Shown piece by piece: positions 1-14,000 of a DNA stretch of 57,079 bases (within the stretch, counting starts at the first letter, position 1; every line of letters starts with the position of its first letter). The stretch spans positions 179,166-236,244 of the forward strand of contig NAOQ01000013.1 of NCBI GenBank assembly GCA_002751075.1, in the 5' to 3' direction. A program made the position numbers and the translations under genes. Below the pieces are notes generated by a model. It was not told the DNA's origin. It worked only from the letters and a program-made list of their open reading frames with translations, and did no database searches. This DNA comes from Ichthyophonus hoferi (taxonomy: Eukaryota; Opisthokonta; Ichthyosporea; Ichthyophonida; Ichthyophonidae).

Positions 1-496
1 TCAGAACATTTTGTTTATATAAAGAGAGATATATATATTATAAAGGAGTAGTAAAAGGGAGTGTATATAATTTTTAAAAGGCAATATAATAAGGCGTAAG
101 ATACATATATATATAGCATATAGAAGTGAGGAGGAATATATAGCTAGTCATGATGCTTGCACCAACGACTTTGTTGTTGTTACGTTACCTTGTCATTAGG
201 GAACAGCCAGGTAGGCTACTTATATTTATATTTTGGATAGTAGTATTCCCGTACATATACTGTTACACTTAGACACACATATTACACTCAAACTTTAGAC
301 CCATCCAACCTTGATTTTTTATTTTCTTCCTTAGTATATGTGCTTGCTAGTAACTTTTCATACACCAAAATATTCGACTATTATTAGTATTATCCGTAGA
401 GTCACTACAAGTATATGAAATGCTTCTTTGAAATTCATATATAATTAATATTTTTTAAAATATATAGTGCCTTTTCGTTTTATTTAGGCTGCCAAC

Positions 497-2069
497 ATGC
501 ATCAAATCATCGGGCAAATAATATTATATTTGGTCAATGGTAATATATATATACAATAAAACCGTTACTGTACATTATATTTTACTTTCTATCTCCCTCT
601 TTTTTAATTTTGTTTTTGATGTACTCATAAAATATGATTATTTTATGGTATTTTATATTTGAAGAACACAAGCTAAATATCACAATGAGATTTGATTAAC
701 CCCCGTGTTTCATGCAGTTTCCATATTGTGTCAGAGATTGCTCCACGCTGCGCCAGTCTGTATGTACTCTATCTTTTTTTATCTTTTCTATTATCTCCTT
801 TATAGTATATTATTATTTCAATTTGATAATTTTTGGCTTTTTTTCCCTTTAATTCTTTTTTCTCTTCCCTTATGTGTATTACTTATCACCATAGGAACTA
901 TTACAACCAATAATATCGAGACTCAAATTGTAGGTATGATTAAAGATAATAACCTACACTAAAAATCGATCTAATCGATACTCAGCATATTTACCACAAT
1001 AAAATTAACTGATTTACACTATACCACGGACCACCATCTATAGGGGACCGTGAGCGTGTGGGGAAATTCGAAAAAAGAATGAAAAATGAGCGTCATAAGG
1101 CTGAAATTCTAGCCAATAAACAGACGACAGCTAGCGCTATAGTCCAAAGAAGGGTTTTGTTGGATTCTGTAAAAGGCATGGGAGAAGAATTTAAAGATGA
1201 TCCAATGAACAACAGCACTTTATCAAATATAATTATCCCGGCATATAATCCCGAACTTTTTAAGGAGTGTGATAGTCAAGTAAAGAAAGTGTTTTCATTG
1301 GAAAATGCTAGTAAGTATAAAATTAATAAGATAAAAGTACACAATGCTATGAGAATGATGCAACGAGCTGAGGGTGATACAGGATCGTCCGAAGTACAAA
1401 GTAGGGTATGATTAGTTGAAGGGCTGCTCCTTAGTTACGGTTGTATCTGTACGCATGTTAATTATACATATATATATCAAAATTCTATCACATACCCATA
1501 CCTAAATGTCAAGACACAATTTTATCTGTAGACACATACACATATAATACTTAGTATGTGTCTTTACTTATAGTGTTGGTACAAATGGAATATGATATAT
1601 AGGTGCATACACTCATTAAAAGTATAGATAAAAATATACATAGTTACTAGATAGTTCCAGAGAGTAAATGCAGCTACACAACCCATTGTCTTCCTATTAT
1701 TATTACTACCATATATACATATTATATACAATAATAAACCTATGTATTAATCAGTCAAACTAAATAAACAATAGCTGCAAACACCAATAATTCCCACTAA
1801 TAGGCAATAACCTCCTCACACACCCTTACAAGTTCCTTTTTTTAACAGTTGCCAATATGACTGAACGGATAAAAATAATCAACGCTCATTTAAAAGAAAA
1901 TCACCATGACTGTGATGCGAAGTTTCGGCTGCAACGTATTGAATCCAAACGAAAAAAGCTATTAACATATTTAAGACTTAATAACCTACCAGTGTACGCC
2001 AAGACTATCAACATGCTGGGAATAGAACCTGTGTTGAGGTCTACCAGAATGAAGAATATGGATAAATAG
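497..2069 (+). CDS. MRPS15: Mitochondrial ribosomal protein uS15m
   Basis: Small-subunit mitochondrial ribosomal protein that binds 16S-like rRNA during assembly of the subunit. Four exons join in one frame: 497-539, 718-759, 1044-1400, 1849-2069, giving 220 residues. The C-terminal third is a clear uS15 domain: GSSEVQ followed by TERI, HLKENHHD, a KRKKLLTYL helix and a LGIEP end match the family pattern. The junction at 1400/1849 restores the conserved SSEVQIA run, which fixes the donor gtaggg. The N-terminal extension of about 130 basic, alanine-containing residues is as expected for a mitochondrial form with a targeting peptide. The ATG at 497 follows GCCAAC and is the first in frame after a stop at 151. 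A sequence at about 150-210 ending in CAG/gtaggc may be a 5' noncoding exon. Family call is firm; the N-terminal exons are less so. Confidence 0.88.
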
Positions 2070-2290
2070 TAGGAATGATATTAGTATATTGTGAAAAATA
2101 AAAAATAATAAAAAAACTTCCGGAAAAGAAAAGAATCAACAGAATATCAGATATCTACGCCCTTATCATATTAACCTTATAGGTGGCGTATTCTCGTAGC
2201 ACATACATAATAAACATGTTCCTCTCCCAATCCGATGACAATTCTAGTTATATTCAACTTTATTATACACTATATTTAATCGTATCCACT

Positions 2291-4040
2291 CTATAGTGGC
2301 CCAGGATGGCGATAGATATTAATAGGCATTGGTTCTATGCACCCACTATACATCACATTCACAATGTCATCGGGTACCCATCCTGGTATACGATAATTTA
2401 TAACTAAAATTCGAAAATTATTGGTTCCAGTTCCAGACTTGTCTGACAGCCAGCGAATCAAATTGGGTTTTAGACGGTCTAGCGCAGGGGGCAAAAGATA
2501 TGCAATAGCAACAGTAGTTCCTATTGGATGGGTATGAAAATCATTAGAATGGGCCTGGTTTAACTTTATAATTGCTTTTTATTGGAGGAATATCAAACTA
2601 TTTAAATGAATGAGTATTATATTATCCCACTACTATAAAGATATATTAATTTGGGGTTATATAAAGGAAACATGTTTACATCTAAGATAGTGTGGATGTG
2701 TCCAGAAATGTTCGCTAGATATTCATGTTAAGAGGGTGTACGTGGCTACATTCAACTAGCTATGTATAATAGTCTGTGTGTTGATTTAACAACGTATTAC
2801 CTTATGTTTGAACTATTTTAAAGGAACATGTTAAGTAGATGGCAATAACTCAAGAATCTATTAAAGATATTGTATTTATACAACACGTCATAATCAAGAT
2901 AAGATAGATATGATTGTTTTTTTTTAAAAATAAATAAAAGAAAGAAAATACAAATAATAATAATAACATTTAGTAATAAAAGATGCTAAAAATACAGAGG
3001 TACATGCCTGCATCAATAAGATCAAAGGCAAATAAATCCTGATTGACCACCGTGGCTTTATCTCCGTGTGGCAACTCGCCCAAGGTCTTGGTAGAATAGT
3101 CGAAGAGAAAGGGATCTAGTTCCACTCCAATACATCTGAGTGTTTCAATACACTAATGAATGAATGACCATAATTGAATAGATACACATGATAACTAAGA
3201 AGTTTGTATGAGGGTAAGAAATAATTATGGTATGATGGTTTTATATCATATTATAGTGAACCAATCATATGTACTACCTCATAATATATCACAGCATTTA
3301 AAAATATATTTAAAATATATTATATTGTACCAAGGCATCATAATCCCCATAAATACCCATAGCAACCAGCACCTTATTTATTAAAGCATTAGTCCTAGAT
3401 GGGGAAGTGCCAAACTACAAACATGGGAAAAACGGAATAAAGGCGTGTTGAACCATACTTCACCCTCTTCAACACGCAATAGACTCACAAACCCACCTCT
3501 TGGGAAGAGAATCGGCGCTAAGGGCCTCCTTTAGCACTCTACCATCTCCACTCCCTAAATCAGTAAGAACATCCTCACTCGTTATGGTTGCTAGGTCAAT
3601 TGTTGCCTTAACAACCTCAGGTTTGCACGGCAAATAAGGGGCAACATAGTGAGTAAACTCCAAGGGAAGAGAATTGACCTGGTTATATAAGGGTGAGAGG
3701 TATGAGTAAGAGGGAGGGAGGAATAGACAACAAGAAATTTGTTCATAAAAAAAGGCTTCAGTGTGCATAAACTTAAAAATGAAAAGCTGTGTAAAATGGT
3801 TGAAACCTAAACAAACTACGACGAAGATCTATTGGTTGAAAAGGCATGAATTATATTAAATGCTGGACAGAAAAACAAATGGGTTCCTAATGTTATTGTT
3901 GCCTCCTAGGTTTTTCCTATCCCCTGACCCAGTATATTAACCTCAGTAAACGGTATGGGATTTTCCGGTGCCTTAACATCGGCAGGAAGAAGGTCTGACC
4001 CTTGGAAAGCAAAGAGTAAGTCTTCAAAGGAAGCATACAT
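2291..4040 (-). CDS. Class I SAM-dependent methyltransferase (FAM173-like)
   Basis: Predicted S-adenosylmethionine-dependent methyltransferase of 212 residues. Exons on the minus strand are 4040-3942, 3678-3497, 3135-3008 and 2520-2291, and the phases agree at every junction. Motif I is LTDLGSGDGR (about residues 71-80). The following beta strand carries the acidic ribose-binding residues in CIGVELD (95-101). A later segment TTVAIAYLLPPALDRLKP has the place and pattern of the post-motif strand and helix of FAM173/ATPSCKMT-type lysine methyltransferases, which act on mitochondrial carriers and ATP synthase subunit c. The upstream block APYLPCKPEVV also fits that group. Substrate is not deducible. 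The third intron needs a GC donor (CAG/gcatgt). The gene ends 221 bp from the stop of uS15m on the other strand, so the two 3' ends converge. Other small class I methyltransferases remain possible. Confidence 0.82.
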
Positions 4041-7000
4041 AGTACAGGTTGGTATAGTATAGTATAATTTGTGTGACAGAACGATAAAAAAGAAAAAAAC
4101 AGGGAAGGTATACTAGTTCTCACCCTGAAGGTGCACTGGCGTATAGGTAATAATAATGGAAAATGTGTGCGAGAATGAGGTGTGAATTTACAAAAACCTA
4201 ACTACGGCGGCATATAGGGTAAGATTTAATGGACTAATGACGGAATGATTAAAAAAAATTAAAATATATAAAATAATAATATAATTTTATATAATTAGGC
4301 ATTTATACTTTTTTTAAAATATATTCCAATGCTTTCTTAACAGTTCTATCATACTGATAATAGCAAATGAAAATATTTATCTTTAGTGTTTTGAGCGATG
4401 GAATAGCCAGAGCTGTGACCTGCATTGAATATACATTTTTAATAGAAATAACTAGATATTGAAGTTGTCTGTCAGATACTCAGGTTGTCATATGCTTGTA
4501 TAAAAAGATACATAAGATACGAATTTATTGATAGTGCTTTGAAAATAAACAAAAAGGCTGTGATTATAGAATAATATATATAGTAAATACTATTCTAACG
4601 TCAAACTGCCCTACAGCTATTAAATTAATTTCATTTTAAAAATAATATCGTAGGAAAATCCATTTTTCACACTTTCTACAGAATACCATTATTGGAAAGT
4701 CCCTTTATAGATATGGCTTCCAGTCGACACAAATTTCAAGCCTTGAGATATATAACCTCGTATCTAGTTCAATCATAGTGCTGACTTTGCATTTTAGTTA
4801 TGTTCAAGCGTTATTATTACGGCCAAATGTTCTACTTTGATGTAGTATTCAGCATATATGAACTTGATTACGTACGCCAAATCTTGTTGCTCACATCAGG
4901 CTTATACTGCTTGTAATATTATAAACATAATAGTTTGCAGTCCAATACCATCAAAGCATCACACTTGATGCCCACGAGTATGTATATTAGTAATGCAACA
5001 CATGCTATAATATTATCACATGCCCATGTCTTTATTCGTTTATATTTTATACTCTCATTTGAAGTGCATTGGCCTTCGCAAGGGTTAGGGTAATATTTAT
5101 TAATTGTAGATGATTAGTTAGTTAAAATTAGATTTAAAGGTTTATTTATAATATATATTAATTTATATACTTGATTTTACTTATATGTATATGGATTAGT
5201 AGGTACCATTGCTTTATTGAGTACAGTATATTACAGGGATTCCCGGAAATAATTTGACAAATTCCAAAATAAATGGACAAATCCCAAAACTGAGCGACAA
5301 ATCCTTACATAAATGGACAGATCCCAACAATAAATGAACATTTTGAATATATATATGTATAAACGAAATAGAATAATAAAGAGGAAATTGAAAGAAATTT
5401 ACATTTTTACTATTTTCACCAGAGAAGAATTGTATTTTTCACATGTATTTCTAATAATTTTTGAACAAAAAATGTTAATTAAAATAAAAGAATAGTTGGA
5501 AAATCCTTTATTTGTGTAATGTCTGTAACAGAATCTGGGGAAAGGTGAATGAAGGTTGACGTGGGACATGACACGAATAAAGGATTTTCCAGCTATTTTT
5601 TTTTCTTGATTAACAATTTTTTGCCCACAAAATTGTTAGAGATGTACGTGAAAAAAACAATTTCTTTAGTGAAAATAGAAAAAATGCAAATTTCTTTAAA
5701 TTTCCTCATTATCTTTATATTCAAAATATTTATTTATTGTTAATATTTATGTAGAGATTTGTCAAATAGTTTTGAGATTTATCGCTCAATTTTGGGATTT
5801 GTCCATTTATTTTGGGATTTATCAAACCATTTCCAGGATTTGTCGAATTATTTCCAGGGAACCCCTGTAGTTAGCATTGCACCAATATGTTTATTGTATT
5901 TGGCTCTTTCATAAGAAATAAATGCTTTATTCACTATAGACAACATGACACGTGTTTAAGTCAAACATGTTTATGCTGTGTTCTTTCAGATTAAATTCTT
6001 TAAATTTATAATTTAAATATTACAGCTTGTAAACATATGTAACTCAAACCATACCGAAAATTAAACGGAATATTATTCTATATATGGGCCAACTATTTTA
6101 CACCTAAAATCTAGCACAATCAAGGTAAAATTCCTTTAACTCTTTTAGTTCCAATAAACTATCACACTTTTTTTTTGCTAGAGTTTAAAACATTAATTGA
6201 TTGATGATTACAATGACTCAGGACAGATGCACGTGGTTTATTTGTGCTTTTGTTTATTCTGTTTGAAATTATTTATATTGAATCACAGCTCTTTAATAAA
6301 TACTATATAGGTCAGCAACCTCACTAAGAAAGTAATAGTAGTCAATATAGGTAGATATGCGAAGAGACACTGAGCCTGTATAAATCAGTTAAATCGACTG
6401 ACTTATCCCCCTAACCCAACATAAATTGTCAGATCAAATGGGAAATACCATTTAATATTGTAATACATTAAATAAAATTAAGGCTAACAGTTTAAATAGA
6501 AGATAATACAAATTATTAGCGTATTAAACAAAATATTAAATGATAATTTTAAACTCTATTATGATTCGTCCGGAAATATAAGGGTATTAATTAGGTAAAT
6601 ATAGTTACAAACAAGTGTATTACAAAGTACAAAGCAGAGAATGACCAATAAAATAGGGCTATTTTAGCGTGACACCAGATCTACTTTTTGTAGCCGATCG
6701 ACCCAATTTCATTCTTTGTTGTCAGCGATAACAATAGATACACTTCATGCGTCAATACGTATTAATAGCGTCAACTATTACCCCATTATCCCTTCTCCTA
6801 TTAATGTATTCAGGCCCATTTTTTTTTTTTTCCCATTATTTTCCATTTTCCTAGTTATCTTGATTAAAAAAAATACGTGTTCATCGGCATTATTTCTCTT
6901 TTCGTACTTCTTTTTTAAAAATAAACACAAAAATATGGTGTCAAGACCACTGTATAATATTTATACGCTTACTTGACAACTGGATTGGCAGTTTATATAT

Positions 7001-8065
7001 TTTTAATGGCGGCTAATAATGATAATAAGGCGAATAGATATGGTGCTATATATAAATGGTGTTATAGTCATCAGTGTTCTCAAGCTAATATGACGAAAAA
7101 GATGATAATCTATTCCATCTTGTGTTTAGCAAATAGAAAGTGTTATTTTGAAAGATAGGAGCATCTTATTGGAAATGTTATTTTAGAATGTTCTGATTAT
7201 TTTGAAACATTAATAATCATTGGTTATTATACAGGGACTCCTCGCCTCGTATTGTATTGAATTTACTATTACTAGTTTAGGGGATAACAAATGATGAGTT
7301 TAACGTGAGGCTAGAAGATTAGTGCTGTCAGGATTTGCTTTTTAATTCATTTATTTAGCGTGCATTTTAATATCTAATTTTAAATTGTTTATAAAATATA
7401 TAGCATATAATAATTAGTTGATTGGTTATTTTAAGTATTAATCAATGATTAGTGTGTGATTTACAATTAGATTACTACGGATAATTTGATCGCAATTTTT
7501 GATTTAAAAACTACAATACTATTTTATATTATAATTAATAAACCAATATATACTTAAAAAAATATTGACAAATAATAGAAATAAATAAAAATAAAATAAT
7601 ATATTTAGTATAAAAATATTTTAATAATAATTCAAAATATGTATTTATCCAGCCAGACACAACAATGTTTGAAATTTTAAATATTCCACAAGAGCATGAG
7701 GGGGTCTATAGCATATTCCAACCAGCTGTATTAAGCAAATTTCCCGTTGTGAATCTTAACTGAACAGCGAAATGGTTTAATAATTTAAAAATATTATATG
7801 TTTTTATTATATAAAATAGTATATGTTCATAATATAATATAATTATATTATGCTAAATATGTATTGTAATTAGATAGTCTTGTATATGTCTTAAATTAAA
7901 CCCACATACACCGTGGGCAGGGCGCAGCGCCATTGCCCCTTAGTTAATATACTTCACTGAAAGAGTTATCTTATTTCTTAGGTTATTGCTACTATTATAC
8001 AATTTCACCTATATTATTATAATAATCTTCACTTATTTTTCACATGCATCTGATTATCCGGAAAA
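4041..8065. other. AT-rich intergenic spacer
   Basis: About 4 kb between the divergent starts of the methyltransferase and the H-NOX/phosphodiesterase gene. Apart from the foldback element listed separately, I see only AT-rich sequence with short runs and no reading frame with recognisable protein character. Promoters of both flanking genes must lie at its two ends, but no specific site is distinct enough to call. Confidence 0.6.
5234..5867. mobile_element. Foldback MITE, Tc1/mariner-like (TA target site)
   Basis: The left end CAGGGATTCCCGGAAATAAT and the right end, read on the other strand, CAGGGGTTCCCTGGAAATAAT are near-identical inverted termini. Each is bordered by the dinucleotide TA (5232-5233 and 5868-5869), as expected of a Tc1/mariner target duplication. 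The inverted similarity is not limited to the tips. Inside, both arms carry repeated units of the type ACAAATCCCAAAATAAATG, and further blocks pair across the element (about 5388-5428 with 5660-5700, and 5490-5520 with 5565-5600), so almost the whole 634 bp is one imperfect palindrome with a loop near 5525-5565. No transposase is encoded, so it is nonautonomous. Arm divergence suggests it is not very recent. Confidence 0.8.
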
Positions 8066-11000
8066 ATGCGGGCTTTTCTACTAGATGGAATACGCCAAAT
8101 GGTTATGGACAGGTTTGGAGAAGTAGCAGTAGCAGTTATAGATGAACAAGTTAGAAACTGGGCAAGTAAGGCCACCAATAGAACCCCAGAAGCCCAGGCC
8201 TTAGACCTTAACCTAGGGGGCTACCTCACCGTTACTAAGGACTTTATAGGCATACGAACTACTGAGGAACTCCTTACACTATATGGTCAATTTTGGGCCA
8301 ATTACGTATTAACAAGTGCTGGGTTAGTGTGTGTTGCAGTTATGTTTGTGTATGTATATGTTTATGTATGTGTGTAAGTATGTATTTTTTGTAATAGTTT
8401 TTTTCTTCCCCCTATATGTGTATATACCTGTCTGACTTTTTTTTCTCTCTCTCTTCCTTTATTTTTTTTTGTCTTGTATGTTACTTATATTATATGCTTT
8501 TATACATATAGCACAATCCCTACCACTGTTCCTACTTATTAGTTTATCATTCCCTATCTGCTCTCCCTAATATATTTGTCTCATCATATTCTCTCTCTCT
8601 TTCTCGTTTAAGAGACCCATATACGTATAAAATGCAATATCAACTTCTCTTGGCGTATATCTTCTTCCTCCGTCTATACCTTTCGTTTTAAGATTCACAC
8701 AAATGTACAAACACATTTTATTTACTTTTTTTTTTTTTTTTTTTTTCAAATATATATACGCTTTATTAATTCCCTTGCCCCTTCGTTGGCTCTTCCCCAC
8801 TCCCTCCTTCCTTCTCCCTTCTTCTCCTACCTCCTCTCTAGAATAACCCACCAACTGGATGATGGGGGATGGCAACTACGAGAGTGCCTACGGCAGGTTA
8901 ATGCGGTACATGCAGAGCTAGAGATTCTGTTTACAAACTCTTCATTTCCGATGTTGGTAGTAGATGATGGCCCTAACTATCCATGCTCTCCTGCTGCCCT
9001 CACACATACCCACCCTCTACGAATACTCTGTGCGTTTAAGTCAGATGCCGAGCTGCTAAGTGTGGCCAAGGGTATTGTAAAGCATCTGTGTCAGGTAGGG
9101 CAGGGCGATGCTTTATAAAGTATAAGGTAGATGGTATAAGTTATAAATGATAGGGTATATGGTATAAGGTATAGGGTATGAGGTATAGGATATAGGATAT
9201 AGTCTATATGTTATAGGGCATATGGTTAGGTAATACTTTTATATCTACTTGGTCTTATATCTTGTATTCTATTGTAGAACATAACTGCTAACATAGACAA
9301 GACTCGAACCTATTGAGACTACTTCTAACCTATATATTTACGTATATATTAAATTTTAAGTGCTTTAAAATTCCAATGTTGTTAGATTTATTACTATTAT
9401 TATTTTTGTGGTTGTGTTTTTTTGTTTGTAAAGAATAAAATAATTGAGTGTAGAGCGGAGGGGAGTGTATTTGAAATATAGTTTGAAACAGGAAATGAAT
9501 ATGATTGAAAGGATAGATATACAATAGATTTATAAAATATACTTGAAAAATGTAGTTATATGATATAGTTAAACTTATAGGGACATAACATAGTTAAATA
9601 TATATTTAAAGACATAATGGCAAAAGGTAAATATATATATAGATAGATATACGGACAAATACAGGGGTACGAACATACACTAATAGATTGGTATGCACAT
9701 AGCAGTTATATATATATATAGTATAAATATCATACCTAACATAAAAAAATGCCTAATCCTCTCCCCTCTCCTCCGCTACTACTAGGTTTCCATGAAAAAG
9801 GTAAGTGTATGCCTAGATAGATATACGCACAGAAATACCTGGTACGAACATGCACTCTAATAGATTGGTATACACATGCACACACAGACAGACATAATAT
9901 ATATTTAATATAAATGGCATATCTAACATACACACAGTGCCTAACCCTCTCCCCTTCCCTCCCTTCCCCACCCTCTCACTAGGTTTCCGTACGTAATGTA
10001 GAAGTGTCTGGACCAATCCTATTGAGCAGTGCTATCACACCCGGTCCTGATTGGCCTGAAATATTCTCCAAACCAAACGCGTCAGTTTATGCCTTCGACC
10101 TTAGCATGAGACGGAAGTCATCGGTTGAGACTGCCGCCTTAAATAATAGTGTCTTTAATATTACAGGGGAACATGTGGACTTAATTTTTCCTTTTCATAT
10201 CGGTGTGTACTCCAATGGCTAATATAGCTTGTAGTGTATTGTACTGTATGTTGCTATTATTCGTTTTTGCCATATACATAATCTTTCTTTATCTATATGC
10301 CGTTATACTGTTTTAATCTTTGATTTATAGTAGAAAGAAGTATGTTTGTTTCAAGACTATAATTGTACGTTCATATATGCCTATACATTATTATCCTCTT
10401 TCTTATATATATATACTTACACACACACACACACCTGTACATATACAGATAAATGTACACGCGCTCTTACTCATACATACGGTTATATACATACACCTAT
10501 ACATGTATATACGTGCACATACATAAACCTCTACGCAAGTATACATCCCTACGCATACACACCTCTATATACACATATATGTATACCTATATATAGTAAT
10601 TTCTCTACCTATATAAAATAAGTACTCTACCTACTTCTCCCTAATATATTACTTTCTCACATATACTACCTACACTACCTCCAGCCTTCGACTATGATAT
10701 GAAAATCGTACAGCTAGGCTCTCATCTGCGTCAGATGTGCCCTGATATGGCAATAGGAGATAGATTCCACGAACATTTTTCAGTTCTCAGACCGTTCACA
10801 TTGAGGTGCCTACTTTTACTTTCTTTCATTTTGCTTTTCTTTTTCTTTATTTCCCGTTTGTTAGTTTTCTCTCTCTTTTTTTTATCTATCTGTTTCATCA
10901 TTTCTTTGTCCTTCTCATTCGTTTTGTTTTGCATTTCCTTTCCCTTTAACCCTTTATATATTTATCAAAGGAATGATCTTCCCGAGTTTCATTAGCTGGG

Positions 11001-14000
11001 ATGGGTGTTATTTTTAATTCACATTTATATTCTTTCGCGTGCTATCTTATCCATATCTATGGCTAGAAGTGTAGTACTATTCGTTTCCATTTGACTACAT
11101 TCGATGATTTTTGATTCATCATTGATTAATTCACTCAAGTGATCTTGATTTTATTATTTTATTTTATCCGAAACAATGGATATTTAGAAATTAGTCCTAA
11201 ATGGATTGGATAAGATTTTCCACACACGACATAACCTGACTAAAATGAAATAGATGTGTATGTTAATCTCACTCCTATAATATCAGGTCGAATCATATTG
11301 AGACCCGGCCCGTAATTTATAGCAAATCTTAACAGAATTTGACAGAATAATAAGAAATTTTTTTCAAATGTTTTTCCCGTATGAAGTTTCCAGGCCTAAT
11401 CTCTTCTTACTCCATCCCCACAGTCTAACTGTTCAAGGGATATTTGATCATCTAGACTCTTTTTTTACATTACAGAAAACTAAGGGCAAATGTGTATCCT
11501 GTCGGGCCATACTGAACGGTCAGGTACGTGCCATTAAGAGCATAGGAGCAACACAAGAGGATCGCATGCAGGTTTAGTTAGCATGTAAAGTAGAATATAC
11601 ATGCACATAGCTATAGTGATAGCTATAGTAATGGTTATAGTTATAGCTACTGCTGTTGTACACACACTAACATACATACATACATACATACTTATAGATG
11701 GTACATTTTGAAGAAAAGAAACTACTGGCCTTTTTAGGTACGCCCACCATCCAATCACTAAGGTGCGCACAAACCTCTCTCTTTGACCTCCCTGTATTTA
11801 ATCGCATGTGTGAGATTCCCTTCAATTTCCGTCTGACCAAGTTTGAACTGGACGGCTCAGCCTTTAGATTGGTGTGTATCATACAGCTATTATATATGTA
11901 TGAGACCTTTTTATTTTCAATTTTTCTTTGTTATCAATATATTAGGGGTATATAATTGGTAGACTAGGATATTATTCCTAGTGTGTATATATCAGTAATA
12001 TTTTATATAAACAATAGAGTAAGGACAGCTAGAGATTAGGTTAATATTTATAGGTCAATAATAGATATCAAATATAATATTATAGTGATCGTATGAGTAT
12101 ACGCATGTATTTGGAAAGAAATGATAATGTACCAATGAGCTAGGGCTTCAGTGCCTATATTTATTATAGTATATATTAGATTATATAAATGTAAGTGTGT
12201 ACCTGTGCACGTGTTTGGTAGTTACAGGGCGATGACAATTGTAATAGGGTAGGACGGTGCGAGGGTTATAATGTTTAAATTTATTAGTTGTTATTATTAT
12301 TGTGACTCCCTTGCTATATCTTAATCTACTTTGCCTAATACATATATTCTTGGTAGTATAGTATTGACCGGGATTGGATGATATTTTAATACTTATTGAC
12401 GATTGGATGACACATAGGAACACACCAATGCTGATGAAAGCAGCACAAACACCCCAGTATCTACGGATGGGGCTATAAATAGTACCGTGCTAAGGTTACC
12501 ATCTCGTAACTTATTGCGTAATTTTGCTTCTGGCAGTATGTCTTTGCAGGGGGAGAGTGAGGCCAGTGAAGCTGCTAGGTATGTATAAATAGTATGTTAT
12601 ATCATGTTATATTATATTATATATTATATTTATATATGTGTCTTTGTGTATTCTCTTAAAGGCATGCAAATTGACCTATATATGCACATATTCTATGCAC
12701 ATATATGCCCTACACATCCGTATGTGCATTTAATTAACCATCTTATACAGAAAGATTACTGTATACAAATGGCAGCCTCAAGAGGAGTTAGAATCACGAT
12801 CACACGGCCCGAACAGTTTGGTAAGGCGTTTTTTAACATATTTTAATGATTTTTTATTTTAACTTACAGGTCTTGGCTGGTAAAAAGATGCACATAAACG
12901 CAAATTAAAATTGTTACTATTGTTAGCACTGTCATTATTATTCTTATTATTGCTTTTACTATTTATTACTATTACTATTACTATTACTATTACTATTACT
13001 ATTACTATTACTATTACTATTACTATTACTACCACCAGTACTATTATCCTGACCTAACGCCTCTTCCACCTTTTATCTCCATTCTCCCTATAAAGGTGGA
13101 GTTTACAACACCAGTTCAAAAAATTTTATCTGCACTACAGAAAATACGGGATAAGGTTGATGTCGAAATACAAGGAGGCATAGATACCATCCTAGAAGAG
13201 GTCTGTTATATGACAGTAGTGATGTTATAATGGAAGAGTGGGCTGGATTGGGGTGGAAAGAGAGAGAGAGAGAGAGAGAGAGGGAAATATTGTAAGCACT
13301 AATATAAAAAATAAATTATATATACATATATATTCTATATGTAAATACATGAACCTTAATGTAAAACACATAGAGCATATATGTATGTATAGTATATGTA
13401 AAGGAAGGGAGAAAAAGAAGGAAATATTTGAACATCAAGAGTGGACGGGGGAGAGACAAGGAGATTTTATCTGTTACTTGATACACACACACATATATAT
13501 TCGTCTATGTCATACTATCTTAGCTCTGTAAAGACAAAGACTCGTGTATAGTTACGATTATTTTTACCACACATGTATATCTTCACTACCTTATGTAATA
13601 TACCACAGATAATATAGCATATAATATATATACAGGCGTAAAATATTGCTCATAATGCTTTTTCTTCAAAAAATATGTACAGGAAGACAATGATTTGTGT
13701 GCATATACATGTACATGTATATGCACTCAGAGATATACGTCCAACCGTATCCATGTAATGTACCTCCATTACTGGTTTAAGCATCGTAACATCGCCTCTA
13801 TAATATGATATCATAGGTGCCATATGATATCATGCCATATATTTGATTCCTGCTTGACCTCTGTGTTACCATGTCTTTCCTTATACCATAGTGGAAAAAC
13901 ATATAGTATATAGTATAGTATACAGTATAGTATACATAGACGTATACATATACTATATTTTTTTTTGACAAAATAACAGTACCAAAGACTTAGAAAATAT

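Noticed and set aside
150-210. First coding exon of uS15m starting at the ATG at 150
   Set aside because: Its phase does not continue into the 488-539 exon in the frame needed downstream. The ATG at 497 gives a consistent frame, so 150-210 is at most noncoding.
13096-13200. Start of the PDE catalytic domain at TPVQKILSAL
   Set aside because: It resembles segments before some PDE domains, but the linker, PH domain and 220 more residues separate it from the catalytic fold, so it is better treated as linker helix.
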